Shown here: positions 6,555 through 15,291 of the stretch, in pieces
How the letters are laid out: each line of letters begins with the position of its first letter
Numbering within the stretch: the first letter of the stretch is position 1
Origin: Candidatus Bathyarchaeota archaeon
GTDB taxonomy: Archaea; Thermoproteota; Bathyarchaeia; 40CM-2-53-6
Direction of reading: 5' to 3'
Length of the DNA: 30,277 nucleotides
NCBI GenBank assembly: GCA_005884605.1
Contig: VBBE01000022.1
Location: 1-30,277 of the forward strand
Position numbers and translations under genes: made by a program
The notes under the pieces: model-generated
Seen by the model: only the letters and a program-made list of their open reading frames with translations
Database searches by the model: none
What the model was told of the DNA's origin: nothing

Positions 6555-8453
6555 ATAGATTATCGAGCCGTCGGCCTCAAGGTCGGCGTCGAGATACACC
6601 GACAGCTCGACACCGGGCACAAGCTCTTCTGCGACTGTCCAACCATTCTATCAACAAAGCCACCCACAGTCTCCTTCGAACGAAGACTTAGGCCCACACA
6701 AAGCGAGCTAGGCCAAATTGATCCAGCCGCCCTCTTTGAGTTCCACAAGGGCAAAACCATCACCTACGAGGCGGACCCGGAAACCACCTGCCTCGTGGAA
6801 CTGGACGAGGAACCTCCCCGCCCCTTGAACGCGGAAGCAGTGGATGTCGCCCTTACCATGAGTATGCTTCTACACGCAAAGCCGATGGACGAGATTCATG
6901 TTATGCGAAAGGTGGTCATCGATGGGTCCAATACAACAGGATTCCAGCGAACGGCTGTCGTCGCGCTCAACGGGTCCATAACAGTGGACGAAGTAGAAGT
7001 ACCAATAGAACAAGTAACCCTCGAAGAGGACGCAGGGCGAAAAACAGGCGACACAAAGACATCAGTAGTCTTCCGCCTCGATCGGCTGGGGGTTCCACTG
7101 ATAGAAGTCTCAACTGGACCAATAATCCACGACCCAGAACAAGCCGGAAAAGTTGCCTTCGCCATAGGCCGTATTCTCCGAGCTACCAAGAAAGTAAAAC
7201 GAGGTCTAGGAAGTATTCGACAGGACCTCAACGTATCGATCAAGAACGGCGCCCTCATCGAGATCAAAGGAGTCCAAGAGCTCGAAATCGTTTCCAAGGC
7301 TGTAAGCTACGAAGTTCAAAGACAGCTCGGGCTTCTCGAGGTCAGAGATGAACTCCGGCAGAGGGAAGTCAAGGCTTCAGATATCAAAGAGGAGTTCGTT
7401 GACGTCACGACGATTCTCTCGGGTTCCCAGTCGAAGATCGTCCAATCCACTCTCAATCAAGGAGGAGTAGCGCTAGCAGTCAAACTTTCAAGTTTCAAGG
7501 GACTTCTCAAACGCGAACTCATCCCCAATGTCCGGCTCGGAACCGAGATGGCAAAACGCGCCGTCTTCTGGGGTAAGGTCGGAGGAATTTTTCATTCAGA
7601 CGAGCTTCCTGCACATGGAATCGATTCAAGTCACGTAGAAGAAGTCGCGAAGTCCCTCGGATGTGGAGAACATGATGGGTTCGTTATCGTAGCAGACAAT
7701 CTAGACAATGCTAGAGACGGCTTGAAGGCAGTTGTAGAACGTGCTCGGGAGGCCATGGAACGAGTTCCAGAAGAAACAAGGGCAGCAAACCCTGACGGGA
7801 CCACTGTCTATCTGCGCCCGAGGCCTGGAGCTGCGAGAATGTATCCAGAGACCGATGTCCCACCCGTTCAAATCGGCCAGGACCGACTTGAACTACTCTG
7901 GGAGAACCTTCCCCGGATGCCGGAAGAGCTCGCGAAAGAGCTGGAGACAAAGCATAGTCTGAGCCCCAAGCTGGCCACTCAGCTCGTGGACTCTGATTAT
8001 CTTCCCATTTTCGAGGAAATTGTTGCTAGACAAAAAAGCGTCGCACCCAGCTTCATCGCAACAATCCTTACAGAATCTCTGAGAAGCCTGCAAAGGGAAC
8101 AAGTGCCCGTGGAGAACGTGCGGGAAGACCAGCTCAAACAAGCGTTCGACCTAGTCTCCAAGGGTGAAACCGCGAAAGAGTCTGTTCTGGACGTTCTTAG
8201 ATGGCTTGCATTCCATCCGGATGGAGCCGCCGGAGAAGCGGTGGAAATGTTGAACCTCCGAATGCTGACCAAGTCGGACCTAGAGAATATCATCAGCAAA
8301 GTTGTTGAATCGAATCAGACCCTGGTTCAAGAAAACGGATCCAAAGCTCTCGGACGAATGATAAACTTGGTGATGGGCGAGGTGAGGGGACGAGCCGACC
8401 CTCGACAAGTCACCGAACTACTGCGGACCCGTTTGGAACAGGTCAAAGCATGA
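6555..8453 (+). CDS. gatE: Glutamyl-tRNA(Gln) amidotransferase subunit E, apparent ATA start
   Basis: GatE is the GatB-like subunit that phosphorylates and amidates Glu-tRNA(Gln). From 6555 the product is 632 aa, the normal length. It begins DYRAVGLKVGVEIHRQLDTG, which matches the conserved GatE N-terminus, and continues with KLFCDCPT, RPTQSELG, ETTCLVELDEEPP and VIDGSNTTGFQRT. A central AspRS-type insertion region and a C-terminal YqeY-like tail domain follow. The codon at the usual methionine is ATA (6555-6557). The frame has the gatD stop three codons upstream and no ATG, GTG or TTG until GTG at 6795. Starting there would delete 80 conserved residues. Either AUA initiates, helped by coupling to gatD, or an ATG was misread. 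The gene overlaps the lrp gene by ATGA. Confidence 0.9.
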   Translation: MDYRAVGLKVGVEIHRQLDTGHKLFCDCPTILSTKPPTVSFERRLRPTQSELGQIDPAALFEFHKGKTITYEADPETTCLVELDEEPPRPLNAEAVDVALTMSMLLHAKPMDEIHVMRKVVIDGSNTTGFQRTAVVALNGSITVDEVEVPIEQVTLEEDAGRKTGDTKTSVVFRLDRLGVPLIEVSTGPIIHDPEQAGKVAFAIGRILRATKKVKRGLGSIRQDLNVSIKNGALIEIKGVQELEIVSKAVSYEVQRQLGLLEVRDELRQREVKASDIKEEFVDVTTILSGSQSKIVQSTLNQGGVALAVKLSSFKGLLKRELIPNVRLGTEMAKRAVFWGKVGGIFHSDELPAHGIDSSHVEEVAKSLGCGEHDGFVIVADNLDNARDGLKAVVERAREAMERVPEETRAANPDGTTVYLRPRPGAARMYPETDVPPVQIGQDRLELLWENLPRMPEELAKELETKHSLSPKLATQLVDSDYLPIFEEIVARQKSVAPSFIATILTESLRSLQREQVPVENVREDQLKQAFDLVSKGETAKESVLDVLRWLAFHPDGAAGEAVEMLNLRMLTKSDLENIISKVVESNQTLVQENGSKALGRMINLVMGEVRGRADPRQVTELLRTRLEQVKA

Positions 8454-8929
8454 CAAGCACGAAAGACGAGTTAAAGGTCGAGGATATTGCTCTTGACGAT
8501 CTCGATAAGAAGATTCTTCACTGGTATCTCATCGACGCTCGCCTCTCCTACAGGGAGCTAGCACACAAGCTAGGCGTCTCTACAACCACCGTTCAATCTA
8601 GAACCGCGAAACTGGAGAAGGCAGGAATCATACGCGGATACTCTGCCATGTTCGACCATGACAAGATCGGCTTCCAGCTCACGGCCATCACGGAGGTAAG
8701 CGTCGCCAAGGGCAAGCTCCTCGAGCTGGAGAAGGAGGTCGCTAAGATGCCTCAGGTGCTAGCCGTATACGATGTTACAGGACTCACCGATGCGATGGTC
8801 ATCGCGAAATTCAAGAGCCGAGACGACCTGAGCAAGTTCACCAAAGCACTTCTAGCCATGCCTTTCGTGGAACGAACGAACACCCATATCGTGCTTACAA
8901 CTGTCAAAGAAGATTTCAGATTATTGTAG
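8450..8929 (+). CDS. Lrp/AsnC-family transcriptional regulator
   Basis: A 159-aa one-component regulator. Residues ~16-65 form the Lrp-type winged helix-turn-helix (LDDLDKKILHWYLIDARLSY and RELAHKLGVSTTTVQSRTAK, ending KAGIIRGYSAM). Residues ~75-155 form the RAM ligand-binding/oligomerisation domain (ITEVSVAKGKLLELEKEVAK... YDVTGLTDAMVIAKFKSRDD... NTHIVLTTVKED). These proteins bind DNA as dimers or higher oligomers and usually sense amino acids or related metabolites. Its ATG overlaps the gatE stop by four bases, so it is translated with the Gln-tRNA pathway. It ends 58 bases from the end of the convergent aspartate/aromatic amino acid cluster. Control of that cluster or of glutamine metabolism is a reasonable guess, but no target site is identified. 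Confidence 0.93.
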   Translation: MTSTKDELKVEDIALDDLDKKILHWYLIDARLSYRELAHKLGVSTTTVQSRTAKLEKAGIIRGYSAMFDHDKIGFQLTAITEVSVAKGKLLELEKEVAKMPQVLAVYDVTGLTDAMVIAKFKSRDDLSKFTKALLAMPFVERTNTHIVLTTVKEDFRLL

Positions 8930-8943
8930 GCGGTGTGCGAAGA

Positions 8944-8982
8944 AGTGGCTGACCGATGGACCATTCAGTCCAGTTGGCCACT
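8944..8982. terminator. Nested hairpin between convergent genes, possible bidirectional terminator
   Basis: AGTGGC (8944-8949) pairs with GCCACT (8977-8982). Inside it TGGAC (8957-8961) pairs with GTCCA (8968-8972) around a six-base loop. The element fills the 58-base gap between the lrp stop and the end of the minus-strand cluster. No clear T-tract follows, so a terminator role is inferred from position. Confidence 0.4.
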
Positions 8983-8987
8983 CTCAA

Positions 8988-9422
8988 TTAGAACAGAAGA
9001 TGGTAGAAAACTTCGAATCGAGCTTTCAACTGTTCGAGCTTGATGAACTGGAACTTGAACTTGTAGGTTTCACTGGGCGTCTGAATGTAGAGTCTTGACG
9101 TCCCAAGCTTCTTGCCAACCTGGATCTTTGTGACGCCCGTGTAAGGCACTTGGAAGTTCTTCTTGTTTGCACTCAATACGTCCTCCGGCGAAAGCTGATC
9201 GAGCTTGCCCTTGATATCTTGGCGTCATAGCATCCTGACCTGCAACAGCGCCTATTGCTCCCCCGGCTCCTCCCATACCGCTCGCGATCTGAAAAAGCAT
9301 GCTCTGAACGCTACGATAATTCTCTCTGTGGTGAAGATGATAACGCAATGGAGGTCGCCTTTCAAACCCCGAGTAATTAATGCTGAGCTGACCGGTGACT
9401 TGTTCGCTCAAACCTGAGACAT
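8988..9422 (-). pseudogene. Decayed PH-like domain protein gene at the end of the trp operon
   Basis: The gene starts at ATG 9422, five bases after the trpA stop and preceded by a GAGGGGG ribosome-binding site, so it was the last gene of the operon. In the starting frame it reads MSQV, then TGA (9408-9410), then ALITRGLKGDLHCVIIFTTE and RIIVAFRA, a bacterial-PH-like beta segment. The frame must then change to read MLFQIASGMGGAGGAIGAVAG, a glycine-rich linker, and change back near 9227 to read DIKGKLDQLSPEDVLSANKK, NFQVPYTGVTKIQVGKKLG and YIQTPSETYKFKFQF. All three pieces fit one ~145-aa protein of the kind that sits at membranes and binds lipid or protein partners. One stop plus two compensating frame changes make it a pseudogene, unless they are sequence errors. 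Confidence 0.7.
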
Positions 9423-9427
9423 CCCCC

Positions 9428-10261
9428 TCAACATTTCCTCGTTGATGCTTTGAGCTTTGCTACGGTACTCTTGAGATGATCAGGAGCTTCGTTTGGACTC
9501 TCGAGATGCTGAGAAACTATGTTGACCAGGGCGCTTCCGACTATCGCTCCATCAGCTCCCGACCTGATGATGGCAGACACGTGCTCAGGTTGAGAGACGC
9601 CAAATCCCGCAGAAACGGGAACCTTTCCCCTTGCCAAGGACTTGACCTTCTTGACAGCTTCGAGCGCTTGTGGGCTGAGCAAGTCCCGAGGACCAGTAAC
9701 ACCGTAGAGTGAGACGAGATAGAGGAAACCCTTCGACTTGTCGAGAATGGTTCGCAATCTAGTCCGAGAAGTGTTTGGTGCCGCTAGGTAGATGTTATCG
9801 ACGTTGTGTTTCAGAGCCATGTTCCTGAACTCGTCGCTCTCTTCAACAGGCAAATCCGGGACGACGATCCCATCAACACCGCTTTCACGGGCTTTCTTCA
9901 GGAAGCGTTCCAAGCCCATCGAGAGAATGGGATTATAGTAACTCAAAACGACAAACGGGACTGGAAATTGCGAAGAGAGTTCTCCGATAAGATCCAAGAC
10001 TCCGGTTGGGGTGGTTCCTTGGGACAAGGCGCGCATGCTAGAGGCCTGTATTACTGGTCCGTCGGCTATTGGATCTGAGAATGGAATTCCGACTTCAACA
10101 ATGTCTGCTCCGCCCTCTATCAGCGCCGTACAATTGGCCAAGAATGCTTTCGGGTCCGGGTCGCCGCCTGTCAGGTAGGCGATCAACGCTCCCTCTCCGT
10201 GGCTATGGAGTTCTCGGAACTTCGCTTCTATCCTATCATCACTGTGGGATGTGCTTGGCAA
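9428..10261 (-). CDS. trpA: Tryptophan synthase alpha chain
   Basis: TrpA cleaves indole-3-glycerol phosphate to indole and glyceraldehyde 3-phosphate, and indole passes to TrpB through the intersubunit tunnel. The 277-aa TIM barrel is full length. The catalytic glutamate lies in [20 protein letters not shown] and the catalytic aspartate in [19 protein letters not shown], the mobile loop region YGVTGPRD and the phosphate-binding [10 protein letters not shown] and [12 protein letters not shown] are all present. The only in-frame canonical start near the conserved N-terminus is TTG at 10261, which overlaps trpB by 23 bases. It is the last intact gene of the aspartate/aromatic cluster. No missing residues were noticed. 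Confidence 0.95.
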   Translation of the reverse strand: MPSTSHSDDRIEAKFRELHSHGEGALIAYLTGGDPDPKAFLANCTALIEGGADIVEVGIPFSDPIADGPVIQASSMRALSQGTTPTGVLDLIGELSSQFPVPFVVLSYYNPILSMGLERFLKKARESGVDGIVVPDLPVEESDEFRNMALKHNVDNIYLAAPNTSRTRLRTILDKSKGFLYLVSLYGVTGPRDLLSPQALEAVKKVKSLARGKVPVSAGFGVSQPEHVSAIIRSGADGAIVGSALVNIVSQHLESPNEAPDHLKSTVAKLKASTRKC

Positions 10262-11441
10262 TTATCTCCACATCCTTGTCGCCTCTGCCTGAAAGGTTGA
10301 CGATGATCGAATCCTTTGTCCCGAGCCTCTTCGACAACTTCATCGCGTGACTGATAGCGTGGGCCGATTCCAAGGCAGGCATGATCCCCTCCAGTCGTGA
10401 GAGATTCTTGAAAGCGTCCAGAGCCTCTTCATCGGACACTGTAACGTACTTGGCTCGCCCCGCATTCATCAGGAAGGCGTGTTCGGGCCCAACCCCAGGA
10501 TAGTCCAGCCCGGCTGAAATACTCCAGGTCGTCTGCACTTGTCCCGCTTCGTCCTGCAGAACATAGGTCATCATGCCATGCAGGACGCCTTCGCGTCCGG
10601 CAACCAACGGTGCCGCGTTTTGTCCCGGCGACAAACTTTCCCCGCCTGCCTCGACTCCGTAAAGGTCGACCTCCAGATCGTGCAAGAACGAATGGAAGAT
10701 TCCGATCGAGTTGCTCCCCCCACCGACGCATGCAACAACAGCCTTCGGGAGCTTACCGTCTGTTTGTAGGATCTGCTTCCGCGCCTCTTTTCCGATCACG
10801 CTCTGAAAGTCCCGGACCATCGTCGGGTAAGGATGTGGGCCCACAACCGACCCCAGAAGATAGTACGTATCCTGAAGGTTTGTAACCCAGTCCCTCAACG
10901 CTTCATTGATTGCATCCTTCAGGGTCTTGGATCCGGACTCAACAGGATGCACCTTGGCGCCTAGCATTTTCATCCGGTACACGTTCAATCTCTGACGGTC
11001 CATGTCCTCGCTCCCCATGTAGACCTCTGCGCGCAATCCCAGAGCCGCGCACGCCATAGCCGTAGCAACACCATGTTGTCCTGCCCCTGTTTCAGCAATG
11101 ATCCTCCGTTTCCCCATTTTCTTGGCAAGGAGAGCCTGGCCGAGAGTATTGTTGATCTTGTGGGCACCGCCATGCAGGAGGTCCTCTCTCTTCAGGTAGA
11201 CTCTAGCCCCTCCAACATGGCGAGTCAGATTGGCAGCAAGATAGAGCGGTGTTGGTCTTCCAGCGAAAGTGTCCAACCAGCGCGCCAACTGTTTCTTGAA
11301 GGAGGGGTCGTGCGAGAACCGGTTGTACGCTTCCTCAAGTGCTCTCAGAGGCTCCATCAAAGTCTCAGGGACATACTGCCCGCCGTATTTTCCGAACTTG
11401 CCCGGCTTCGAACGTGTCCTTGGTTCGGCGTGTTGCTTCAA
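10239..11441 (-). CDS. trpB: Tryptophan synthase beta chain (TrpB1 type)
   Basis: TrpB condenses indole with L-serine to give tryptophan using pyridoxal phosphate. The 400-aa product has the TrpB1 signature [14 protein letters not shown] near residue 16, the cofactor lysine K95 in [13 protein letters not shown], and [13 protein letters not shown]. The phosphate-binding loop [11 protein letters not shown] and the C-terminal LSGRGDKDV, whose serine/glycine motif contacts the pyridine nitrogen, are also intact. The start is TTG at 11441, sharing the four bases TTGA with the trpC stop, which implies translational coupling. It belongs to the alpha-partnered B1 class, as its position next to trpA suggests, and not to the B2 class that works alone. 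Confidence 0.96.
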   Translation of the reverse strand: MKQHAEPRTRSKPGKFGKYGGQYVPETLMEPLRALEEAYNRFSHDPSFKKQLARWLDTFAGRPTPLYLAANLTRHVGGARVYLKREDLLHGGAHKINNTLGQALLAKKMGKRRIIAETGAGQHGVATAMACAALGLRAEVYMGSEDMDRQRLNVYRMKMLGAKVHPVESGSKTLKDAINEALRDWVTNLQDTYYLLGSVVGPHPYPTMVRDFQSVIGKEARKQILQTDGKLPKAVVACVGGGSNSIGIFHSFLHDLEVDLYGVEAGGESLSPGQNAAPLVAGREGVLHGMMTYVLQDEAGQVQTTWSISAGLDYPGVGPEHAFLMNAGRAKYVTVSDEEALDAFKNLSRLEGIMPALESAHAISHAMKLSKRLGTKDSIIVNLSGRGDKDVEIIAKHIPQ

Positions 11442-12223
11442 GCGTTAACCAGCTTCCTTACCTTCCCCTCCATGTCCGACGATTTCATTATCGATGTACC
11501 CACAAGAAAAGCCTCCGCGCCTGCGGCCTTGAGTCGTCTAATATCACGTGGAGATTTTATCCCGCTCTCAGAAACGACCGGCCTATCCATGTCAACATTC
11601 TCTGCAAGGATATTCTCTGTAGTCGAGAGGTCCAACTGGAAGGTAGACAGATTGCGGTTGTTGATACCGTAGAGGTCAGGTCTGAATCTCCGCAGGCTGT
11701 CAAACTCGCTAGCGCTGTTCGCCTCCACTAAGACTTCCAGTCCAAGCCGATTAGCCTCAAGAATCATAGTGTCAAGCCCAACATTGGACAATCTTCTGCT
11801 GAAGATTTCGGAAATCAAGACCACGGCACTGGCTCCTGCATTCCGTCCAGCCTGGAGTTGCTTCGGCGACACTACGATGTCTTTCATTATTGTCGGCACA
11901 TGTACTTCCTTACTGATTGTAACCAGGGTGTCTAAATTGCCATCAAAGTTTTCGGGGTCCGTAAGGACCGAGAGCGCACACGCTCCGCCGCTTAACATTG
12001 CTTTTGCAATCAAGAGTGGGTTTCCAGGTTCCCTGATCTTTCCGGCGGAAGGAGAAGCGTATTTTATCTCCGTTATGATCGGGGTCTTTCTGTTTTCTTG
12101 GATCGTTTTGACTAGGCTTCTTCGAGATGCGTTTACGCTTCCACTGGTGTCATAGTATCCTCGTTTGACCCTAGCCCTGGCCTTTGCGGCGAGCTCGGCT
12201 AAGTGGTCTGCCAAGAATGTCAA
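11438..12223 (-). CDS. trpC: Indole-3-glycerol-phosphate synthase
   Basis: TrpC closes the indole ring, converting carboxyphenylamino-deoxyribulose phosphate to indole-3-glycerol phosphate. The 261-aa barrel has the catalytic lysine K54 in [13 protein letters not shown], the second lysine in [12 protein letters not shown], the acidic residue in LISEIF, the substrate asparagine in [10 protein letters not shown], and ESGI plus FLVGTSIM near the phosphate site. There is no fused phosphoribosylanthranilate isomerase (TrpF) domain. The start is TTG at 12223, overlapping the trpD stop as TTGA; the stop overlaps the trpB start the same way. The protein is of normal single-domain length. Confidence 0.95.
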   Translation of the reverse strand: MTFLADHLAELAAKARARVKRGYYDTSGSVNASRRSLVKTIQENRKTPIITEIKYASPSAGKIREPGNPLLIAKAMLSGGACALSVLTDPENFDGNLDTLVTISKEVHVPTIMKDIVVSPKQLQAGRNAGASAVVLISEIFSRRLSNVGLDTMILEANRLGLEVLVEANSASEFDSLRRFRPDLYGINNRNLSTFQLDLSTTENILAENVDMDRPVVSESGIKSPRDIRRLKAAGAEAFLVGTSIMKSSDMEGKVRKLVNA

Positions 12224-13269
12224 GCCAGGTTCTTGAGTCGGTGAATGTCTCCGCCCGAGAACTCTACAAGCTGATACAATGTTTGGAACGGCTTTCCATC
12301 ATGCACAACTTTGGAAGCTATCTCGACTCCCTCTCTGAACGTCTCCACTTCGTCACAAAGGACGAGTCCTGCCGCCGCGTTCACCAAGACCATTTGAAGG
12401 CGGGGATCATCGTGTCCTAGATGCCCGGATAAGATCTTGGCCGTAAGTCGTGCGTTCTCCTCCGGGTCCGAGCCAGAAACCTCCTCAGCTGTGCTTCTCT
12501 TAAAGCCCAGATCTTCCGGCTCCACCTCGTCCCTGAATACTCGTCCGTTTTGACGCTTCACAATGATCGTTTTACCCGTCATGGAGATCTCATCGACTCC
12601 GTCGAGCCCATAGACAGTCATCACGGATTTCGCTCCCAAGTTTTGCGCTGCGAGGCACATCGGCTCTAGAAGCTCACTGTCGTAGACTCCGATCAGCTGG
12701 GCATTGGCCCCTGCAGGGTTCGTTAGAGGGCCGAGGATGTTGAATACGGTCCGCACGCCTATCTCGCGTCTCACCGAGGCTACGCTCTTCATCGCCGGAT
12801 GGAAATTGGGCGCGAACATGAACCCGATTCCAATCTCTTCGATCGCTCTCTCGATCAACTCCGGTTCCATGTTCAGGTTCAGACCCAACTGTTCGAGAAC
12901 GTCCGCGCTTCCGCACTTGCTTGTGAACGATCGATTGCCATGTTTTGCGACTGGAACCCCAGCGGCCGCGATTACGAAGGCAGCGGTGGTGCTGACATTG
13001 AACGTTTTCCTTCTATCGCCGCCAGTCCCACAAGTATCCAACAGGTAACCGTTTATTTTCGGGTGGATTCTCCGACTGAATTCCCGCATTACCTGTGCTA
13101 GGGCGGTGACTTCGTCAGCCGTCTCTCGCTTCTTTTTCAATCCTATCAGGAAAGCTGCGATCTGCGACGACGTCGCCTCTCCAGACATGATTTCTTTCAT
13201 GGTAGTCTTCGCTTGGTCGGGCGTCAACTCGTGGTTCTCGAGAAGAAGCGGGATGCATTCTCTGATCAT
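12220..13269 (-). CDS. trpD: Anthranilate phosphoribosyltransferase
   Basis: TrpD joins anthranilate to phosphoribosyl pyrophosphate. The 349-aa protein shows the glycine-rich GTGGDRRKTFNVSTT (81-95), which contacts the pyrophosphate; KHGNRSFTSKCGSADVLEQL (109-128); and the magnesium-binding DE of GLDGVDEISMTG. Its N-terminal helical domain (1-60) is typical of the nucleoside phosphorylase II fold. The start is ATG at 13269, five bases after the trpG stop. The gene ends in a four-base TTGA overlap with trpC. It stands as a separate protein and is not fused to trpG. Confidence 0.96.
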   Translation of the reverse strand: MIRECIPLLLENHELTPDQAKTTMKEIMSGEATSSQIAAFLIGLKKKRETADEVTALAQVMREFSRRIHPKINGYLLDTCGTGGDRRKTFNVSTTAAFVIAAAGVPVAKHGNRSFTSKCGSADVLEQLGLNLNMEPELIERAIEEIGIGFMFAPNFHPAMKSVASVRREIGVRTVFNILGPLTNPAGANAQLIGVYDSELLEPMCLAAQNLGAKSVMTVYGLDGVDEISMTGKTIIVKRQNGRVFRDEVEPEDLGFKRSTAEEVSGSDPEENARLTAKILSGHLGHDDPRLQMVLVNAAAGLVLCDEVETFREGVEIASKVVHDGKPFQTLYQLVEFSGGDIHRLKNLA

Positions 13270-13274
13270 CCGAG

Positions 13275-13853
13275 TTAGCCCTCCAAGAAGTTCTCGATGA
13301 TCCGACGCCCCGGCACCGTAAGGATGGATTCTGGATGGAACTGGACGCCTTCGATTGGAAATTCTCGATGTCGAACCCCCATTATCTCGTTGTCATCGAT
13401 AGACTGGGCGCTCACTTCGAGGCTTTTCGGCAGGCTCTTTCTTTCCGCGACAAGCGAATGGTATCTCGTAGCCTCGAAAGGACTCTTTACTCCACGAAGA
13501 ACCCCCTTTCGATCGTGTCTGATCGGGCTGGTCTTGCCATGACGCAGTCTCTTCGCTCGAACTATTCTGCCGCCGAACGCGTGAACAATCCCTTGATGTC
13601 CCAAGCATACGCCCAGTGTTGGGGTTTCGTGGCTCACTTCTCGGAGGATGTCCGTGCACATTCCGAAATACCGGGCATTGCTGGGGGTGCCGGGACCCGG
13701 AGAGATTACGATTCTGTCAGGTGAGAGTTCCTTGACCCCTCCGATATCTATCTCATCATTCCGTTTCACGACAACCTTGTCGGCGATTTCACCCACATAC
13801 TGGGCCAAGTTGTAGACGAAGCTGTCGTAATTGTCGAGGATCAGAACTTTCAT
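13275..13853 (-). CDS. trpG: Anthranilate synthase glutamine amidotransferase subunit
   Basis: TrpG supplies ammonia from glutamine to TrpE. The class I amidotransferase triad is present: nucleophile C83 in GVCLGHQ, plus histidine and glutamate in GVQFHPESIL near the C-terminus. The oxyanion segment SPGPGTP (51-57) is also there. I set the start at ATG 13853, giving 192 aa that begin MKVLILDNYDSFVYNL, as the family does; the frame is open for 23 further residues upstream, but those would lie inside trpE. This ATG overlaps the trpE stop as ATGA, which couples the two subunits in translation. It might also serve a 4-amino-4-deoxychorismate synthase, but its place in the trp run favours tryptophan. 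Confidence 0.95.
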   Translation of the reverse strand: MKVLILDNYDSFVYNLAQYVGEIADKVVVKRNDEIDIGGVKELSPDRIVISPGPGTPSNARYFGMCTDILREVSHETPTLGVCLGHQGIVHAFGGRIVRAKRLRHGKTSPIRHDRKGVLRGVKSPFEATRYHSLVAERKSLPKSLEVSAQSIDDNEIMGVRHREFPIEGVQFHPESILTVPGRRIIENFLEG

Positions 13854-15211
13854 CGGTCTTCCTCCTGGGCCTGATCCATAGCCGTGAACAGTGCGGCTGT
13901 CTTTCTCTCCGACTCGATCCATTCCCGGTCAGGGACCGAATCGGCAACTATTCCCGCTCCCGACTGGAGATAGCAATAGCCGTCTTGGGCGCAAAGGGTC
14001 CTGATTGTTATCGCAAAATCAGCACTTCCATTAGCCGAGAAGTAGCCGACAGCTCCTGCGTAAGGACCCCTCGCAGTCGTTTCTAGTTCCTCGATGATCT
14101 CCATTGCGCGAACCTTGGGGGCTCCAGAAACTGTGCCGGCAGGAAAGACAGCTTTGAACAAATCGAAACTAGTTGCGTTCCTTGTCAGTTGTCCAGTGAC
14201 TTTCGAAACAATGTGTTGGACATGGCTGTAGCCCTGAACCCTCATCAACTCGGGAACCTTAACCGTTCCATACTCGCAGACTCTACCAAGGTCGTTCCGT
14301 GCTAGATCCACTAGCATCACATGTTCGGCTCGTTCCTTCTCGTCCTGAAGCAGTTCGGCTGCCAGCGCTTTGTTTCGGGCATTATCCCCAGTGAATGGCC
14401 GCGTTCCAGCGATGGGGAAGCTCTCCACGTTGCGCCCGATCTTCCGAGCCAGCATCTCCGGGCTAGACCCGACGATTTCCCTGTCGCCAAACTTGAGGTA
14501 GTACATGTAGGGAGACGGGTTGATCCTCCTCAGCGCCTGGTAGAACCGAAGGAGAGAGCCCTTGAACGGAATCTTGAATCTCTTCGACAGAACTACCTGG
14601 AAGATATCTCCGGATTCAATGTAGTCTTTGGCCTCTCCGACTCGTTCGCAGAAATCCTCTTGGCTTACATTCGACTTCGGCTTGCCGAAACTAACCTGAT
14701 CGCTGCCGGCAGAATCTCCCAGCAATTCCTTCGCTTTTTCGATCCTGTTTTCCTCTCGGTAGAAGTAGTGTGTTTTGCCGCTGACATGGTCGAAAACGAT
14801 CCCGTCCTCGAAGAGTCCGAATTCTACATTGGGAAACCCGTTGCCTTTGTTTCCTAATCTAGGGATTCTTTCAAAGAAGCGCACAAGGTCATAGGACGCG
14901 TATCCGACTAAGCCCCCAGCGTATCTTTCGCCTGGGTTTCGTTCTTTGACCGGGCTGTGGAGATTGGCTAGGAGGGTTAAAGGGTCTTGACATTTCTCGA
15001 TCCGTCTTTCCGATCTCTGCCGATCGAGGATCTCAGCCTGGTTCTTAGAAGCTCGAATGATCTTCTGGGGGTCAAATCCTAGGAACGTGTACCTGGTTAG
15101 GCGGCGAGGTCCCTCAACTGACTCAAGGATGAAGCATGTTTTGGACCTGTTTCTGATGGATGCGAAGACGTCGATTGGCTGCTTTCTAGTTTCTAGACGA
15201 AGGTAGTTCAG
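13850..15211 (-). CDS. trpE: Anthranilate synthase component I, start codon not canonical
   Basis: TrpE converts chorismate to anthranilate with ammonia from TrpG. Conserved pieces run through the frame: LNYLRLETRKQPIDVFASI, CFILESVEGPRRLTRYTFLG (the feedback-inhibition region, with the LLES-like tryptophan site), YAGGLVGYASYDLVRFFE, DIFQVVLSKRF, IVGSSPEML, PIAGTRPF, DLARNDLGRV and PAGTVSGAPKVRAM. The frame is open up to 15268 but has no ATG, GTG or TTG before GTG at 14884, which would remove over 100 conserved residues. CTG at 15211 gives 453 aa and the usual N-terminal length; CTG 15232 and ATA 15250 are alternatives. A strong ribosome-binding site (15271-15278) and ATG 15257 lie just upstream but in another frame, so a small indel is possible. 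Function is certain; the start is not. Confidence 0.88.
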   Translation of the reverse strand: MNYLRLETRKQPIDVFASIRNRSKTCFILESVEGPRRLTRYTFLGFDPQKIIRASKNQAEILDRQRSERRIEKCQDPLTLLANLHSPVKERNPGERYAGGLVGYASYDLVRFFERIPRLGNKGNGFPNVEFGLFEDGIVFDHVSGKTHYFYREENRIEKAKELLGDSAGSDQVSFGKPKSNVSQEDFCERVGEAKDYIESGDIFQVVLSKRFKIPFKGSLLRFYQALRRINPSPYMYYLKFGDREIVGSSPEMLARKIGRNVESFPIAGTRPFTGDNARNKALAAELLQDEKERAEHVMLVDLARNDLGRVCEYGTVKVPELMRVQGYSHVQHIVSKVTGQLTRNATSFDLFKAVFPAGTVSGAPKVRAMEIIEELETTARGPYAGAVGYFSANGSADFAITIRTLCAQDGYCYLQSGAGIVADSVPDREWIESERKTAALFTAMDQAQEEDR

Positions 15212-15270
15212 CCTGGTAGGGCGTGTTGTCAGCTGCTGTCCAAAGACTATACCCCATGGATATCGCCTTT

Positions 15271-15278
15271 ACCTCCTT
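15271..15278 (-). promoter_or_regulatory. Strong Shine-Dalgarno upstream of trpE
   Basis: On the minus strand these bases read AAGGAGGT, close to a perfect anti-16S match and stronger than those seen at most genes here. The nearest ATG is 13 bases downstream at 15257 and opens a 23-codon frame ending in TAG at 15186-15188, out of frame with trpE. It may serve that short frame, or trpE itself if the N-terminal region carries an indel. Confidence 0.55.
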
Positions 15279-15291
15279 GCCGGCATGTCGC

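Noticed and set aside
13854..13922. 23-codon upstream extension of trpG
   Set aside because: It lies within the 3' end of trpE; the family start MKVLILDNYDSF with an ATGA overlap at 13853 is a much better fit.
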